Of a stretch of DNA of 64,000 bases, positions 22,011-33,229 are shown piece by piece. The stretch comes from Hygrophila difformis (Eukaryota > Streptophyta > Magnoliopsida > Lamiales > Acanthaceae): NCBI GenBank assembly GCA_030278955.1, contig JAOANR010000001.1, forward strand, positions 868,001-932,000, read 5' to 3'. The notes under the pieces are model-generated. The model did no database searches and had not been told where the DNA came from. It worked only from the letters and a program-made list of their open reading frames with translations. Within the stretch, counting starts at the first letter, position 1, and every line of letters starts with the position of its first letter. The position numbers and the translations under genes were made by a program.

Positions 22011-25000
22011 TCAAATGCTTCTTCCATCTATCATCCCTATTATTTTCTTGAACTTGTCGAGCAGTACCTTTGGCAATGGCTCTGTAAATATATCTGCTAC
22101 TTGTTCTTGGCTTGCCACATGCATTAGTTCCACATTTCCGTTTTTCACATGATTTCGGATAAAGTGGAAACGAACATCAATGTGTTTGCTTCTTTCATGA
22201 TTCACTGGATTCTTCGCTAATTCAGTTGCGGATTTGTTGTCTATGTGAATCATTGTTCCACTTGACTGCTTCATCTCCGTATTGCTTAATAGATTTCTGA
22301 GCCATACAGCATGACATACACACCAAGATGCTGCTACATATTCGGCTTCACATGTTGAGAGCGTCACAATCGGTTGCTTCTTTGAAAGCCAAGTAAAAGC
22401 AGTATTTCCCATAAAAAACACGTACCCTGCAGTACTTTTTCGATCATCAATATCTCCACACCAATCACTGTCAGAGTATCCAATCAGCTTGTAATCTTCT
22501 GTCCTCGAGTAGAACAATCCATGTGACGCTGTTCCTTGAATGTACCTGAGGATTCTCTTTAACGCCTTCAGTGTGAGTAAGTTGGGTTCTCCATGAACCG
22601 ACTCACAACTCCAACACTTAGTGCAATATCTGGCCTTGTGCATGTGAGGTAGCGAATGCTTCCAATCAAGCTTCTGTACCTTCCTGGATCAACTTGTTCT
22701 CCTTCATCAAACTTTGAAAGTTTTGCTCCAGGTTCCATGAGTGTTGATACAGGGTTGCACTTCTCCATCTTGAAGTCTTTCAAGATCTTCTTCGCATATG
22801 TCTCCTGTGATACAAAGATGCCTCTTTCTGTTTGTTTAACTTCTAGGCCAAGGAAGAACTTCATCAAGCCTAAGTCAGTCATCTCAAACTCTTGTTTCAT
22901 TCTTCTTTTGAAGTCTTCTATCATCTCATCACTGTTACCCATGAAAATGAGGTCATCAACATAAAGAGCAACAAATAAAATGTTACCTCCATTTTTCTTG
23001 ATGTAGAGGGCATGCTCGTAGGGACATTGCTCAAACCCATTCTCTTTGAAATATGCATCAATGCGAGTATTCCATGCTCGCGGTGCTTGCTTTAGCCCGT
23101 AAAGCGCCTTCTTCAATTTCAACACCTTTGTTTCTCCTCCAAGTTTCAAATAACCTGGTGGTTTCTCAATGTAGACTTCTTCTTCGAGTACACCATTCAA
23201 GAACGCTGTCTTGACATCCATTTGGAATATTGGCCATTTGTACTGAGCAGCTTGAGAAATGAGTAGCCGGATTGTCTCCATTCTTGCGACAGGGGCAAAG
23301 ACTTCATCATAATCGATTCCTTCCTTTTGCTTGTATCCCTTTGCAACAAGCCGAGCTTTGTATCGTTCAATCTCCCCTTGTGCATTCATCTTTTTCTTGT
23401 AAACCCATTTCACTCCAATGGCCTGACTTCCTTTGGGCAATTCAGTGAGCTCCCATGTGTTGTTGTATTCGATTGCTTCAATTTCCTCATTCATGGCTGC
23501 TTTCCATTTTCATCTAGTACGGCATCTTCATACTTGATATTTTCAGCATCTGCCAACAAACATACAAGATGTACCTCTGTAGAGTCGTACAAATCTTGTA
23601 GACTTCTCATTCGGGGTTTTCGTGGCTCATCTTCTCCTTTTTTTTTTTCTTCAACAATTTCAGGATCTGTTGATAGAACTATCGGAACAACAGCTGATGA
23701 TTCTGCGACTTCATTGGTAACTTCCTTTGAGTTATTCCAGTCCCATTCACTTGCTTCATTCACTCGCACATCTCGACTCGTTATCACCTTCTTGCTTATC
23801 GGGTCATACAGCTTATACCCTTTTGTCAGTCCATCATATCCAATAAAAACATATGCTTTGCTTTTATCTTCCAGCTTCATCCTTCCCGGATCTGGTATAT
23901 GTGCATAGGCTACACTACCGAATATTTTTAGATGAGAGACGGTAGGCTTCTTACCAGTGCATGCTTCCAGTGGTGTTCGATTTTTCAACTTCATGTGCGG
24001 GCACCGATTCTGTATGTAGACTGCGCACGTCACAGCTTCTGCCCAGAATTCTTTCGACATCTTCTTGCTTTTCAACATCGATCGAACCATGTCTAGGATA
24101 GTCCGATTCTTCCTTTCAGCTACGCCATTCTGTTGGGGCGAGTATGGCGCTTTTCACAGTACTCTCGGAAGGCTGTCGAGGTGTATTCGCCTCCTCTATC
24201 AGATCGAATTGCTTTGATGGATCTGCCAGTTTCTTTTTCAACACTCGCCTTGAATATTTTGAACACCTTGAATGCCTCGGATTTTTCCTTCAGCAAATAG
24301 ACCCACGTCCTTCGGGAGAAATCATCGATGAAAGAGATGAAGTATCTCCTTCCGCTGAAAGAGTCGGGAGTAATTGGTCCACACATATCGGTGTGGATCA
24401 GCTCAAGCAGATGCTTCGCTTCATATTCGGCCTTCTTTTGAAATGAGGATCTTGTTTGCTTCCCGAGTATACAATCTTCACAAAATTCTCTAGCAAAATC
24501 CATGCTAGGCAGTCCTTTCACCATCTTCATCTTCACTAGCTTTTTCAGGCCATCATAATGTAAGTGACCAAAGCGGTGATGCCATAGCGACGCTTTATCT
24601 ACTTCTTTGACTTGTAAGCATTTCCCTTGCAAGCTTCGCAGGTTCAACTTGTACATTCGATTTCTCTCCATCTCGACTCGAGCTGTCAGACGTCCTTGCT
24701 TGTCTTTCAGATGCAGCAACTGATCTTTTAGAAAGATTGAGTAACCTTTCTCTGCGAGCTGGCCAAGACTCAAGATGTTGTTTTTGAGATCTGGGACATA
24801 GTAGACATCTTGGATTGTCCCTATCAAGCCATCATTCTGTGTGAAACATATCGTACCACGGCCTTTGACTTGCACTTTTGATGCATTTCCGAATGATACA
24901 TGACCATTGTCAACTTTCTGCATTTCTTTGAATAGATGCTCATCATAGCACATGTGGTTGCTTGCTCCAGAATCGAGGTACCAGGATGTGTCATCGTTGT

Positions 25001-26030
25001 GCGCCATCATGAGAACACCTCCATTTGCTTTGTCTTCCACGACTAGGTTGGTTGTCTCTTCCACTCGTCTATTGGCCCGACACTCTTTTGCAAAGTGTCC
25101 CATCTTGCCACAATTGTAACAACCCTCGTTGTTGCAGTCTTCGGCATGGTGACCATATTTGTGGCACTTTTGGCATTTGACGTGGGAATAATTTATTCGA
25201 CCGCCTCTTCCTCGAGCGCGTCCTCTTCCACGCCAGTTTGCTTGACTTCCTTGAAATTTGTCCTTATGGTATCCTTCATAATTGTAGCCTTGGATACCAC
25301 GACCGTGTCCATGATTTCCACGGCCATGTCCTCTCCCCCGAAAGTTTCGAGTGTAGAGAACCTTCTCATCTTTTATTGACGCCTTGGTTTGGAGTGCTTG
25401 GTCGAGTGACTCCTCTTTCTTTTTCTTTTTCCTTTGTTCGTGTGCTTCGAGAGATCCAGCGAGCTCTTCAGCGGTGAGCACTTTGAGGTCTTTTGATTCT
25501 TCAATCGCTTACACAACATTTTCGAAATCATTGGTTAATGATCTCAATATTTTCTCCACAATTCTGGCATCGGACAATTCTTCTCCGTTCCGATTGAGTT
25601 GGTTTGCCACGGTCTGGACACGTGTGATGTAGTCAGACACGTTTTCCGACTCCTTCATTTTCATGCTTTCAAGCTCTCCACGAAGGGTTTGGAGACGCAC
25701 TTGCTTTACCCGGTCGGCTCCTTTGAATGATTTTTCAAGGATGTCCCACGCTTCTTTCGAGGTGGTGGCACCGGATATTTTTTCGAAGCCTGATTCGTTA
25801 ACGGCTCGGAATAACATGTAAAGGGCTCCGCTATCTTTGGATCACGCATCTTTCAACGCTTTTTGTTCTGCTGCAGTTAATTTCCCGATATTTTCTGGTT
25901 CTACAAAACCATTTTGAACCATGTCCCATGCATCTTGAGCTCCAAGAAGGGCTTTAATTTGAATACTCCATTTCTCGTAATTTGCTTTCGTAAGCTGCGG
26001 CAGTGACATTTGTCCCGTGATATTCACCAT
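22011..26030 (-). pseudogene. Copia gag-pol with two stops and three frameshifts
   Basis: Gag begins at 26,030 and contains two CCHC zinc knuckles (about 25,090-25,180) after an Arg/Gly-rich stretch. The protease motif is Asp-Ser-Gly (about 24,970). The GAG-pre-integrase His region lies near 24,570, and the integrase core runs about 24,170-24,410. RT carries YVDDL (about 22,945), and the RNase H segment ends at 22,011. Breaks: an in-frame TGA at 25,839-25,841; TAA at 25,506-25,508; a frameshift in the integrase near 24,152; a frameshift between integrase and RT near 23,510; a one-base loss near 22,571 before RNase H. As read here it cannot make a full polyprotein. Confidence 0.92.
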
Positions 26031-26676
26031 TTGACCTGGATAAATAATATATATTTATATATATATATATCTTTTTTTTGCTTTATTATATATATATTTT
26101 TAATATATAATATATATATTAATATAATATATATATATGTGTGTGTGGTCAGCTATATTAAATTCCCTTATGAAATTTAATGTCCATCCAACGCCCTGCA
26201 ATTAAAGATGGGAACAATGACCAAGCAAACTTTAATTTAAAGATGTGTGGTCAGCTATATTGCCTTGGTCTGTTTCAATTATTTTCTATCTACCTTCCTC
26301 TTCTTTGTTTCTTTAAAAAACAGGGTAGCAGTGGCAATCTCAATGAAAAAGGGACAGACCGTCGGCGAGCTCCCCGGGGAAAAGAGAGATGAGCAGAGCG
26401 GCGGTGACTTGTCCTGAAGTTCAGGTGCTGGAGTGATCGGAGGCTAGCGAGGGACGTCGGGTTGCGATGGAGCTGGATGGCCCTGAGATGGGACCGATCG
26501 ATGACGGAGCTTGGTTGACCGAAGGTGACGCCAAAGATGGAGCTTCGTAGCTGGTCTGAGGGTAATGTTCGGTGGAGGCCGGAAGAGATGGTGGGCAGGA
26601 GCAAAATTGTGAGTTTACACTCAATTTTTTTTTTTTTTTGCTTGGCTTTGGCTTCCGCTTCTGAGTTTGGATCACT
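26031..26676 (-). other. Copia 5' leader region
   Basis: Sequence between the primer site and gag. It contains (TA)n/(ATATAT)n tracts at about 26,040-26,145 and a GC-richer block at 26,360-26,600. No protein is recognised. Confidence 0.6.
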
Positions 26677-26694
26677 CAGGCTCTGATACCAATT

Positions 26695-27009
26695 TGTAGA
26701 TTTCAATATCTCACACACACAAGACACTTTACACTTTTGATATCTAAAAACGATAACCAAAAGCGGAGAGTTGTTTAGCTAAAGCTGCTTTGTATATCTT
26801 GCTTTGCTTCGCTATGAGAATTACAACAATCGAAGAACCTATTTATAGAAATGAAAACATACAACAGACAATGAACATATGTTAAACTGTTCTTATGAAG
26901 GCTTCAATACTTTCGGCGCCGTAGATGAGAAATCAACTCGGATGGCTTTACTATTACTTTGATGGCTTTAACAAATATGGCATTTGACGTTTATGCCGTT
27001 TTTCCAACA
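26695..27009 (-). repeat. Copia 5' LTR (right)
   Basis: Partner of 21,678-21,993. The primer site follows three bases beyond its end on the reverse strand. Confidence 0.92.
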
Positions 27010-27231
27010 TTCTCACCATCCATGGTGATATTAGGATTTAAACCCCGCGGGCATTCAGATGTTTATACAGCTGCAGCCCATCCACCCCCATCTTGGTTTT
27101 GTAGAGATGGAAATCTCCGAGGTACGTGCCCACTGCCGCTGATACTCGCTCTAGCAAGCATCCCATGACTCCACCGGTAGGTAAAAAGATTGAGTACTAT
27201 GGAGATACTGAGCTAGTACAACACGCAGTCT
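27010..27231 (-). repeat. R1 copy 4, second part
   Basis: It starts with the second TTCTC and matches the reverse complement of 7570-7800, closing the right arm of the palindrome at about 27,231. Confidence 0.8.
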
Positions 27232-27814
27232 GTGATACCCGTAAAAATAGTAATACTAATAATATTAATAATAATAAAAATATTCGTACTAGTAATAAGT
27301 AAATAATAAATATGCATATGATATTTAAAGAGGATCTAATTTATTTCCATATAATATTACTTTCCTATTTCATATAGATGTGGTTGAATCCAATTCAAAT
27401 TCAAATCCAATATGTGCTAGATATGATAGAAGGAGTTTTGGGGATCAAAATCCATGAATCTTGCAATTTAAATCCTAGCCATTCCCTTTAAGGCTCGATA
27501 AATTGATTAGCAGCACCCAACCCTAAAATTCAAAATCTAATTCCTGGAATTTGGCGGCCGCTCGTGTAACGGGTAGGGTTCCTACTAAGGAGATTGTGTC
27601 AATTCTTTTCCTGCTCTGCTCATAGGACTTCTGTTAGGCCACCAATTTTTCATCAACTGTAAGTTAATCTTCTTTTCCTATATTCGTCCAAAAATTTTGT
27701 TGTCACACGGTTGCTTATATTTGATCTATTTCTGTTGAATATCCTCTGCGACTTTCTAGTGTTTATACAAAAAATATATGTGTTTATATATATTAATATG
27801 TGAGTATATATATA
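27232..27814. other. AT-rich intergenic sequence left of the Helitron
   Basis: No gene seen. It begins TGTGATACCCG, like the start of a gypsy LTR, but no target duplication supports that reading. The last bases are a TA-rich tract that hosts the Helitron insertion and resumes at 49,050. Confidence 0.5.
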
Positions 27815-27833
27815 TCTCTCTATTATATAAGAG
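27815..27833 (+). other. Helitron 5' terminus
   Basis: A|TC junction followed by a CT-rich then AT-rich stretch, the usual form of plant Helitron left ends. The subterminal CCACCGTTGGATT motif follows at about 27,869. Confidence 0.75.
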
Positions 27834-28319
27834 AAGAAGTTCCAAATCCTGCCAAATTGAATTTTAATCTCCACCGTTGGATTAGAAAGCCAATTGGAAT
27901 TGTGACCGTCAGATTAAAAATCCCATTTGCACATTATAGTGTTGGGTTTTCCCCGATTTGTCAATCTCTTCAATCTCTTCTGGAATGTTCGCTCATACCC
28001 CCATCGTTCTCCTTCTGCCCCAAATTTCCCACGCCCGATTTCTCACTCCGGCTCGCGATTCCATCCCAGGTTGAACCCGCGTAGAAAGTGTTCCTCTGCC
28101 CCGCGTCGCCGGTGGTTGGTTGTTGCATTGCAGCCATCACTGTTTGGAAGATAGCGCCGCCGACACCGCACACGGTTCCCGCCATCGCCGGCCGCTGAGG
28201 GTAACCGCCTTTGCCCGGCGCGGACCCTCCCATCGTTGTCGCCGCCATCTCTGCGCGAGCCGCCAGCGCCCGGCGCCGCTGAGGGCATACGTTTGTTTTC
28301 CTAGCGACAGTTTAGGAAA

Positions 28320-28342
28320 AAAAATTCAAAACCCTAATTCTT
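28320..28342 (+). promoter_or_regulatory. Telo-box-like motif upstream of the SNU13 copy
   Basis: AAAACCCTAAT lies about 50 bases before the initiation codon of the SNU13-like gene. Telo-boxes are common in promoters and leaders of plant ribosome-biogenesis genes, so the captured piece probably includes the source gene's leader. Confidence 0.4.
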
Positions 28343-28384
28343 CTTTTCGCTCCTCAAGACTCGCTGCTCAATTTCTCGCCTGTC

Positions 28385-29256
28385 ATGGTAATGCTTGTAT
28401 TTCCGAATGCTGGTTTCGATTTTTACGTATAATATTCATCAATTTAATCATCTGCGGATATTAATAATGAACAGAGTGTGGAAATTGTGAACCCAAAAGC
28501 GATCCCATTGGCGGATGCCCAGCTCACCATCATTATCCTCTACTTGGTTCAACAGGCTGCCAATTACAAGCAACTCAAAAAGGGTGCTAATGAAGGTTGG
28601 GTAAATTTCTGATCTTCGTAAAAAAAAAATGATGGTTTGTCACTGGAACGAATTTCGTGGGCCTAAAAATAATGGCATCTTTTTTTTATATTGCACAGCA
28701 ACTAAGACACTGAACAGAGGGATTTGTGAGTTGGTTGTGATGGCCGGCGACACAGAGCCTATTGAAATCCTTCTCCACCTCCCACTTCTTGCTGAAGATA
28801 AGGTTTTTCCTTCTCCTGCCAAATATTCCTTGTACTCTGTTTTGAAGATTTGACTCATCAGTCACTGATCATACATTGAGGGAATGAAACAAAATCGTGT
28901 GATGGTTAATATGAGTGTTCTTGTTGGCATGTTCCAATTTGAGTTATGATGATAGTTTTGTGTCTGCAGAATGTATGCTATGTGTTTGTTCCATGAAAGC
29001 AAGCACTTGGTAGAGCATGTGGAGTAACTAGACCTGTCATTGCTTGTTCTGTGACAAGCAATGAAGGAAGTCAGTTGAAATCTCAAATACAACAAGTGAA
29101 GGTACTGCTGCTATTGGGATGGTTACTTGGTTTCTTGTGATAAGCTACATTTGCATGATGTTAATGGTAGTAATACTTTATGTATTTGTTTCATATAGTA
29201 TTTCTTTCCTTTCTTGTCTGGTGTTGCAGAATGCTATAGAGAAGCTCCTGATCTGA
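28385..29256 (+). pseudogene. SNU13: SNU13 / NHP2L1-like (15.5K protein) gene copy with one premature stop
   Basis: SNU13 binds kink-turns in U4 snRNA and box C/D snoRNAs, in the spliceosomal tri-snRNP and in snoRNPs. Five exons with good splice sites read as the whole protein: 28,385-28,387 (ATG only), 28,475-28,595, 28,699-28,802, 28,970-29,101 and 29,230-29,256 (stop TGA). Recognisable stretches are [66 protein letters not shown] and the C-terminal AIEKLLI. The only lethal change seen is TGA at 28,994-28,996 in exon 4 in place of the Ser codon of the VPSKQALG motif (TCA to TGA). The intron structure shows it was captured as genomic DNA, not as a retrocopy. A sequencing error at the stop cannot be excluded. 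Confidence 0.88.
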
Positions 29257-29342
29257 TTGTTTAAAAGCTTCATCCAACATAATGGACCTCTTTATCAGTG
29301 AACCCCGAGGTTTTTTGATTGAGTCAACATCCTTTTACAGGT

Positions 29343-29370
29343 CTTTTTTTTTTGGGGGGGGGGGGGGGGT
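29343..29370. repeat. Poly-T/poly-G tract
   Basis: A T run followed by about 16 G residues just after the SNU13 copy. Such tracts are prone to length error. Confidence 0.6.
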
Positions 29371-29635
29371 TAACACACATGCCTTTTTCAGTTGATCTGT
29401 TTGAGAAATCTCTTTACCAGTTAAAATTCTGCATATTTGAAATAGTTGAATCAGTATGAAAGTTGTACGATAGTGAGCAGGACTGGACTCTGAATTGCTG
29501 ATGTATAACAAAGCTCCTACAAGATTGATTCAGTCAGTGGCGATTTTAGAGGGCTCTAGGTGGCGAATTTTTTTAGAAGAGCTCCAGGTGGTCATTTGAC
29601 CCCCTCATTTAATAAAAGTAAAAAATTTAAAAAAT

Positions 29636-29938
29636 TATTCCCTCCATCTCATTTAATATGCCATGTTATCGTGGGTGGAAATTAAGTTGAAGTTCATTTA
29701 TGAGTATATGATGGAGTCCACATAATTGTTAAACAAAAAAATAACTTTTATTCATACATTTATGATAGGATATCCAAAAATAATAAGTAGATTATTATAC
29801 AAAGAGAGTATTTTTAGTTTAAAGTACTATATAATTAAAAAAAATACTATCTCCGTTTCATAGTTTTTGTTACGGGTCATTTTTTGGCACTATAATCTGT
29901 TTAGCTTTAATTCAAACTTTTATCATGAACATGAGAGG
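29636..29938 (+). repeat. Fragments of Stowaway-like MITEs
   Basis: Two left-end-like sequences in the same orientation (CCCTCCATCTCATTT at about 29,641 and CTATCTCCGTTTCATAG at about 29,855) without matching right ends. Probably truncated or nested copies. Confidence 0.4.
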
Positions 29939-29941
29939 TAT

Positions 29942-30083
29942 CACTAAAAGAAAAATATCACGGAAGGTGACGATTCGCCTTCTTCGTCGTTTCGCACACG
30001 AGGTGAGGAACAATGCGACGAAATTCGTCAGGGGATGATATTAGTCTCCTTTTTCGTCGCATTCCCACGAATTTCTTGTAGTG
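29942..30083. mobile_element. Miniature CACTA-type element
   Basis: 142 bp with CACTAAAAGAAA at the left and TTTCTTGTAGTG at the right, an inverted CACTA end pair. It is flanked by the 3-bp duplication TAT (29,939-29,941 and 30,084-30,086). Non-coding. Confidence 0.75.
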
Positions 30084-30216
30084 TATGAAATTCTCTTTGA
30101 TTTTATCTTGCACTCCCACGTATAAGTGAACTGTTTTTCCGAGAGATTAGTGAGTAATCTGTGTACATGTAGTGCTTAAAATTATTTTCAAGTAGGAAAT
30201 GATAATAAAAGGTGGG

Positions 30217-30560
30217 CGAAATTTTGTTTCTTCAACAATGTGCTACTTTTAGTATAAATACTAGCTCTGATGTTCTGAGAAATTTTGTTTCTTCAACAAT
30301 TAAGGGTGTCTCTCTCTCCCGACGAGCTCCAACCACCATGACGGAACTCCGGCCTCCGCAAGCCCTAGCCACCGCCTTTGCCCTGCACGGAGCCTCCCAT
30401 CATTGCCGCCGCCCTCCCTGCGCAAGCCGCCAGCGTCCGGGGGCCTCTCTCCCTCTGGCCGACCCATCCTGCCGGCGTCTCTCTCCCGACGAGCTCCAAC
30501 CACCATCACGGAATGGTCAGCCTTACAAACCAATCGTGTATTCCCAAACCGACAGGTAGC
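30217..30560 (+). repeat. GC-rich leader-like block with internal direct repeats
   Basis: A 21-base string, GAAATTTTGTTTCTTCAACA plus one base, occurs twice at 30,219 and 30,280. A second string (CCCGACGAGCTCCAACCACC) occurs at about 30,318 and 30,485. The interval 30,370-30,450 also resembles 28,205-28,290, so leader-like DNA was duplicated within the Helitron. Confidence 0.55.
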
Positions 30561-30822
30561 TTTCCTACTCTCTAGCCCTTAATTCCTTGTCTTCGTACCA
30601 TGATTACTGTCGATTTTTCCAATTATATGGATGATTGTATAGAATTCTGATTTTGGGGAAGTCTGACGAACATTTGTATCATCCTTGTGAACACATGGAT
30701 GTTTTAGGTTTTAAATTTCTGTTGGAACAATGGAAAGCATATCAATCGAACTTAGATAAACATTCTAATAAGCCAACAGCTATGTTCAATATTTTTAGGA
30801 CCTATGATCCATAGAAAGCAAA

Positions 30823-31209
30823 ATGGAACAGTCAGGGACAACGAAAAGGGTTTCTTCCTACAATCCTTCTATTGGGCATCCATCTGTAGATGTGGAGGAA
30901 CTGTTGCCATCAGAGTTGGAGAAGAATGCAGACCTTAGCAGTCGAAAGAGGGGTAGGAGAGGAGGTATACTGGAGATGGCTGCAGCTACAAAGCTCGAGG
31001 CCGAGGTTATAACAAAAGTAAATAGCAAATTTCCTATAACCGACTGTGTCCAAGCCTTAGACGAGTTGCAAGGTATTGACAACCAAGTTTTTCTTACTGC
31101 ATTAGATTTGTTTAACAACCGTAATGCGAGGGAGATGTTCTTAACTGTAAAAGCTGAGATACGACTTGAATGGCTTCGAAAGAAATGTTTGTGTTGTGGT
31201 CTTCAGTAA
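30823..31209 (+). pseudogene. C-terminal exon of a MYB/SANT-like nuclear protein (fragment)
   Basis: A 128-codon frame has an acidic/basic stretch (about residues 25-50) followed by a block reading DCVQALDELQGID...ALDLFNNRNAREMFL.VKAE.RLEWL. That pattern occurs at the C-terminus of plant L10-interacting-MYB-domain-like and Harbinger-associated MYB-type proteins. No DNA-binding MYB domain is present nearby, so this is at most the last exon. It lies downstream of the SNU13 copy and upstream of the SFH fragment on the same strand, as expected for serial capture. The frame itself is intact. The family call rests on the terminal motif only. Confidence 0.45.
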
Positions 31210-31689
31210 ATTGATTGCATTTAGAAGCTGGTTTTTTTGCAGTGTATAATGTCTATATCAAATCAACCATCACTGACGAAGCCATGAGGCCATGTTGAAG
31301 AACATTTGTGGAGACTCTATGTATTTACTTTTCCGTAAGCGAATCGGCAAAGGATGGGCACTTGGTGGGAGCCATCTACATTTTTTTTTTTACAAATCAT
31401 TATAAAAAATTAATCATGATACTATCATTGGATTGCCTATTTCAAATCTGTCCTGATTTATAATGATACATATCAGCCCTACCTCCCGCAATACATATTG
31501 GATGATAAATTTGCAAATTAATCATTATAAACATGTATGAGTGGATATGAAATACCAATCCTACCTGGTAATTCTTTGTAAATGGGTTCTATGATATGCA
31601 AGCAGTGGTTGTTTTTTTTATTTATTTATTTTTATTTTTTTTATTTTTATTTTGATTATAACTGCATTTATGCTGTGCTAAAGACATTG

Positions 31690-32666
31690 AATTTAAAGAG
31701 TGGAAAGAGGTTCAAAAACACTATCTTCATGGCTACGATGGTGTTGATAAGTCTGGAAGACTGGTATACCTAGAAAGGTTGGGGATGATAGCTGTTGACA
31801 TGCTATTGCGAATTACAACATTGGAGCATTTGTGAAATACCAAGTTCAGGAGTTTGAGAAAACTCTTGCTACAAGGTTTTCTGCATGTTTTGTTGCTGCT
31901 AATAGGCACATAGACACGAGCACAACGATTTTGGACGTTCAAGGACTGGTACTTTTTTCGTCCTAATTTTATGATGGGAGTATTTATGCGTAACTATCAT
32001 GTACATTGTTCATTTGAGCTCTCTCTTTCAATCCAGGGTGTAATGAGTTTGACTGGTCTGGTTATAGATTTCATTAAGATGGTTTAGAAGATTGACAATG
32101 ACAACTATCCTGAAGTATGTCGCCTGAACACACACTCTCTCTCTCCCCCCCCCCCCCCCCCTGTGTGTTAACTTTCTGACCCTTATGCCGAAACACATGT
32201 AACATTCTAGATATTTCAGTCTGCCCATCTTGTTGAAGCAGATCTTATTGTTATTTGTGTTAGAGACACTTCATCGTATGTTCATTATTAATGCTGGTTC
32301 TGGCTTTAGGCTGATCTGGAATGTAGTCAAGCTTTTACTTGACACTGATTCATCCGCAAAAATTCAGGTATGTCCGAGGCGCTCTTTCCCCTACATAACA
32401 ATATTTTCTTTCCCAACTTGTAATAACGATTTCAAATAGGTGCTTGGCAGTAAATACCTAGAGAAACTCCCTGAAGCAATTGACGAAAGGTGACTGCTTA
32501 TTTCAACATTTGCATGCATACTAATTAAATACTTTTGAAAGCTCATGACATCTGTTTTGATGGTAGGGAGCTACCGGAGTTCCTTGGTGGTAGATGTACC
32601 TGCACAAATCAGGGGGGCTGTATGAAGTCAGATAAAGGTCCTTGGAAAGACGTGAATATATTAAAG
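31690..32666 (+). pseudogene. SFH-type Sec14-like phosphatidylinositol transfer protein, CRAL-TRIO fragment
   Basis: Five exon pieces give the Sec14 lipid-binding domain of plant SFH (Sec14-nodulin) proteins: about 31,690-31,948, 32,037-32,114, 32,266-32,367, 32,440-32,489 and 32,567-32,666. Clear blocks are [58 protein letters not shown] and the diagnostic [15 protein letters not shown] followed by SDKGPWKD. Intact proteins use this domain to bind phosphatidylinositol/phosphatidylcholine at membranes. The copy is broken: a frameshift near 31,825 in the first exon and a TAG at 32,085-32,087 in the second. Neither the 5' exons nor the nodulin-like C-terminus is present. Confidence 0.85.
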
Positions 32667-32747
32667 GTAATACAATTGTTACATCTACGTGCTTAAACGC
32701 TGCGTAGCCAATTAAGTGCATAAAACTATAGAAGGTGAAGAATCATA

Positions 32748-33007
32748 CTCCCTCTGTCCCAACTAAGATGTCATGTTTGACTTCTGCACACAATTCAATG
32801 CATTTTTTTAACTGTTAATATCTCAAAATATATACAATTAAAAATTATATAAAACATATATTCTAAAACTATTCGATCTGACGAATCTAACAAGACCAAA
32901 CTCGACAATTTTTTTCAAAATATATACTTATAATAATATTGAGTCAAAGGTGAACAATGAACAGTGTCAAAAAGTCAAACAAGACGTCTTAAGCGGGACG
33001 GAGGGAG
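32748..33007. mobile_element. Stowaway MITE
   Basis: 260 bp with CTCCCTCTGTCCC and GGGACGGAGGGAG ends and TA on both sides (32,746-32,747 and 33,008-33,009). It sits in the Helitron between the SFH and PECT1 pieces. Confidence 0.9.
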
Positions 33008-33108
33008 TATTATTTTTTGCTCTTATTGCATGCTTTGGTTGTGAAGCCAGATGGAACATTTGATTTGGTGTAGTTTGAAGAGAGTGTTTGATTTGCTCTA
33101 TTTTGCAG

Positions 33109-33229
33109 TTCACATAGAGGATCTCACCGTCCAATAATGAATCTCTATGAAAGAAGCTTAAGTGTTTTGGCTTGCCGGTATGTAGATGAGTTTATAATTG
33201 GTGCTCCTTGGGAAGTGTCCAAACATATG
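33109..33229 (+). pseudogene. PECT1: Ethanolamine-phosphate cytidylyltransferase exon (fragment)
   Basis: One exon with acceptor TTGCAG and donor GT reads SHRGSHRPIMNLYERSLSVL then ACRYVDEFIIGAPWEVSK. This is the stretch at the end of the first cytidylyltransferase domain of plant PECT1, which makes CDP-ethanolamine for phosphatidylethanolamine synthesis. The frame is open through the exon. No other PECT1 exon was found, so it is an isolated captured piece lying between SFH and sulfite oxidase fragments on the same strand. Confidence 0.85.

Larger units (their letters stand above)
21678..27009 (-). mobile_element. Ty1/copia retrotransposon, full length but coding-dead
   Basis: 5332 bp, read right to left. 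The 316/315 bp LTRs have TGTTGG...CTACA ends and are nearly identical, so the insertion is fairly young. A TTCTC target duplication lies at 21,673-21,677 and 27,010-27,014. Next to the right LTR is an initiator tRNA-Met primer site (TGGTATCAGAGC on the reverse strand, about 26,680-26,691). Next to the left LTR is a purine tract (GGGGGAGTTT, about 21,994-22,003). The domain order gag, protease, integrase, RT, RNase H identifies copia. The insertion splits R1 copy 4. Confidence 0.95.
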
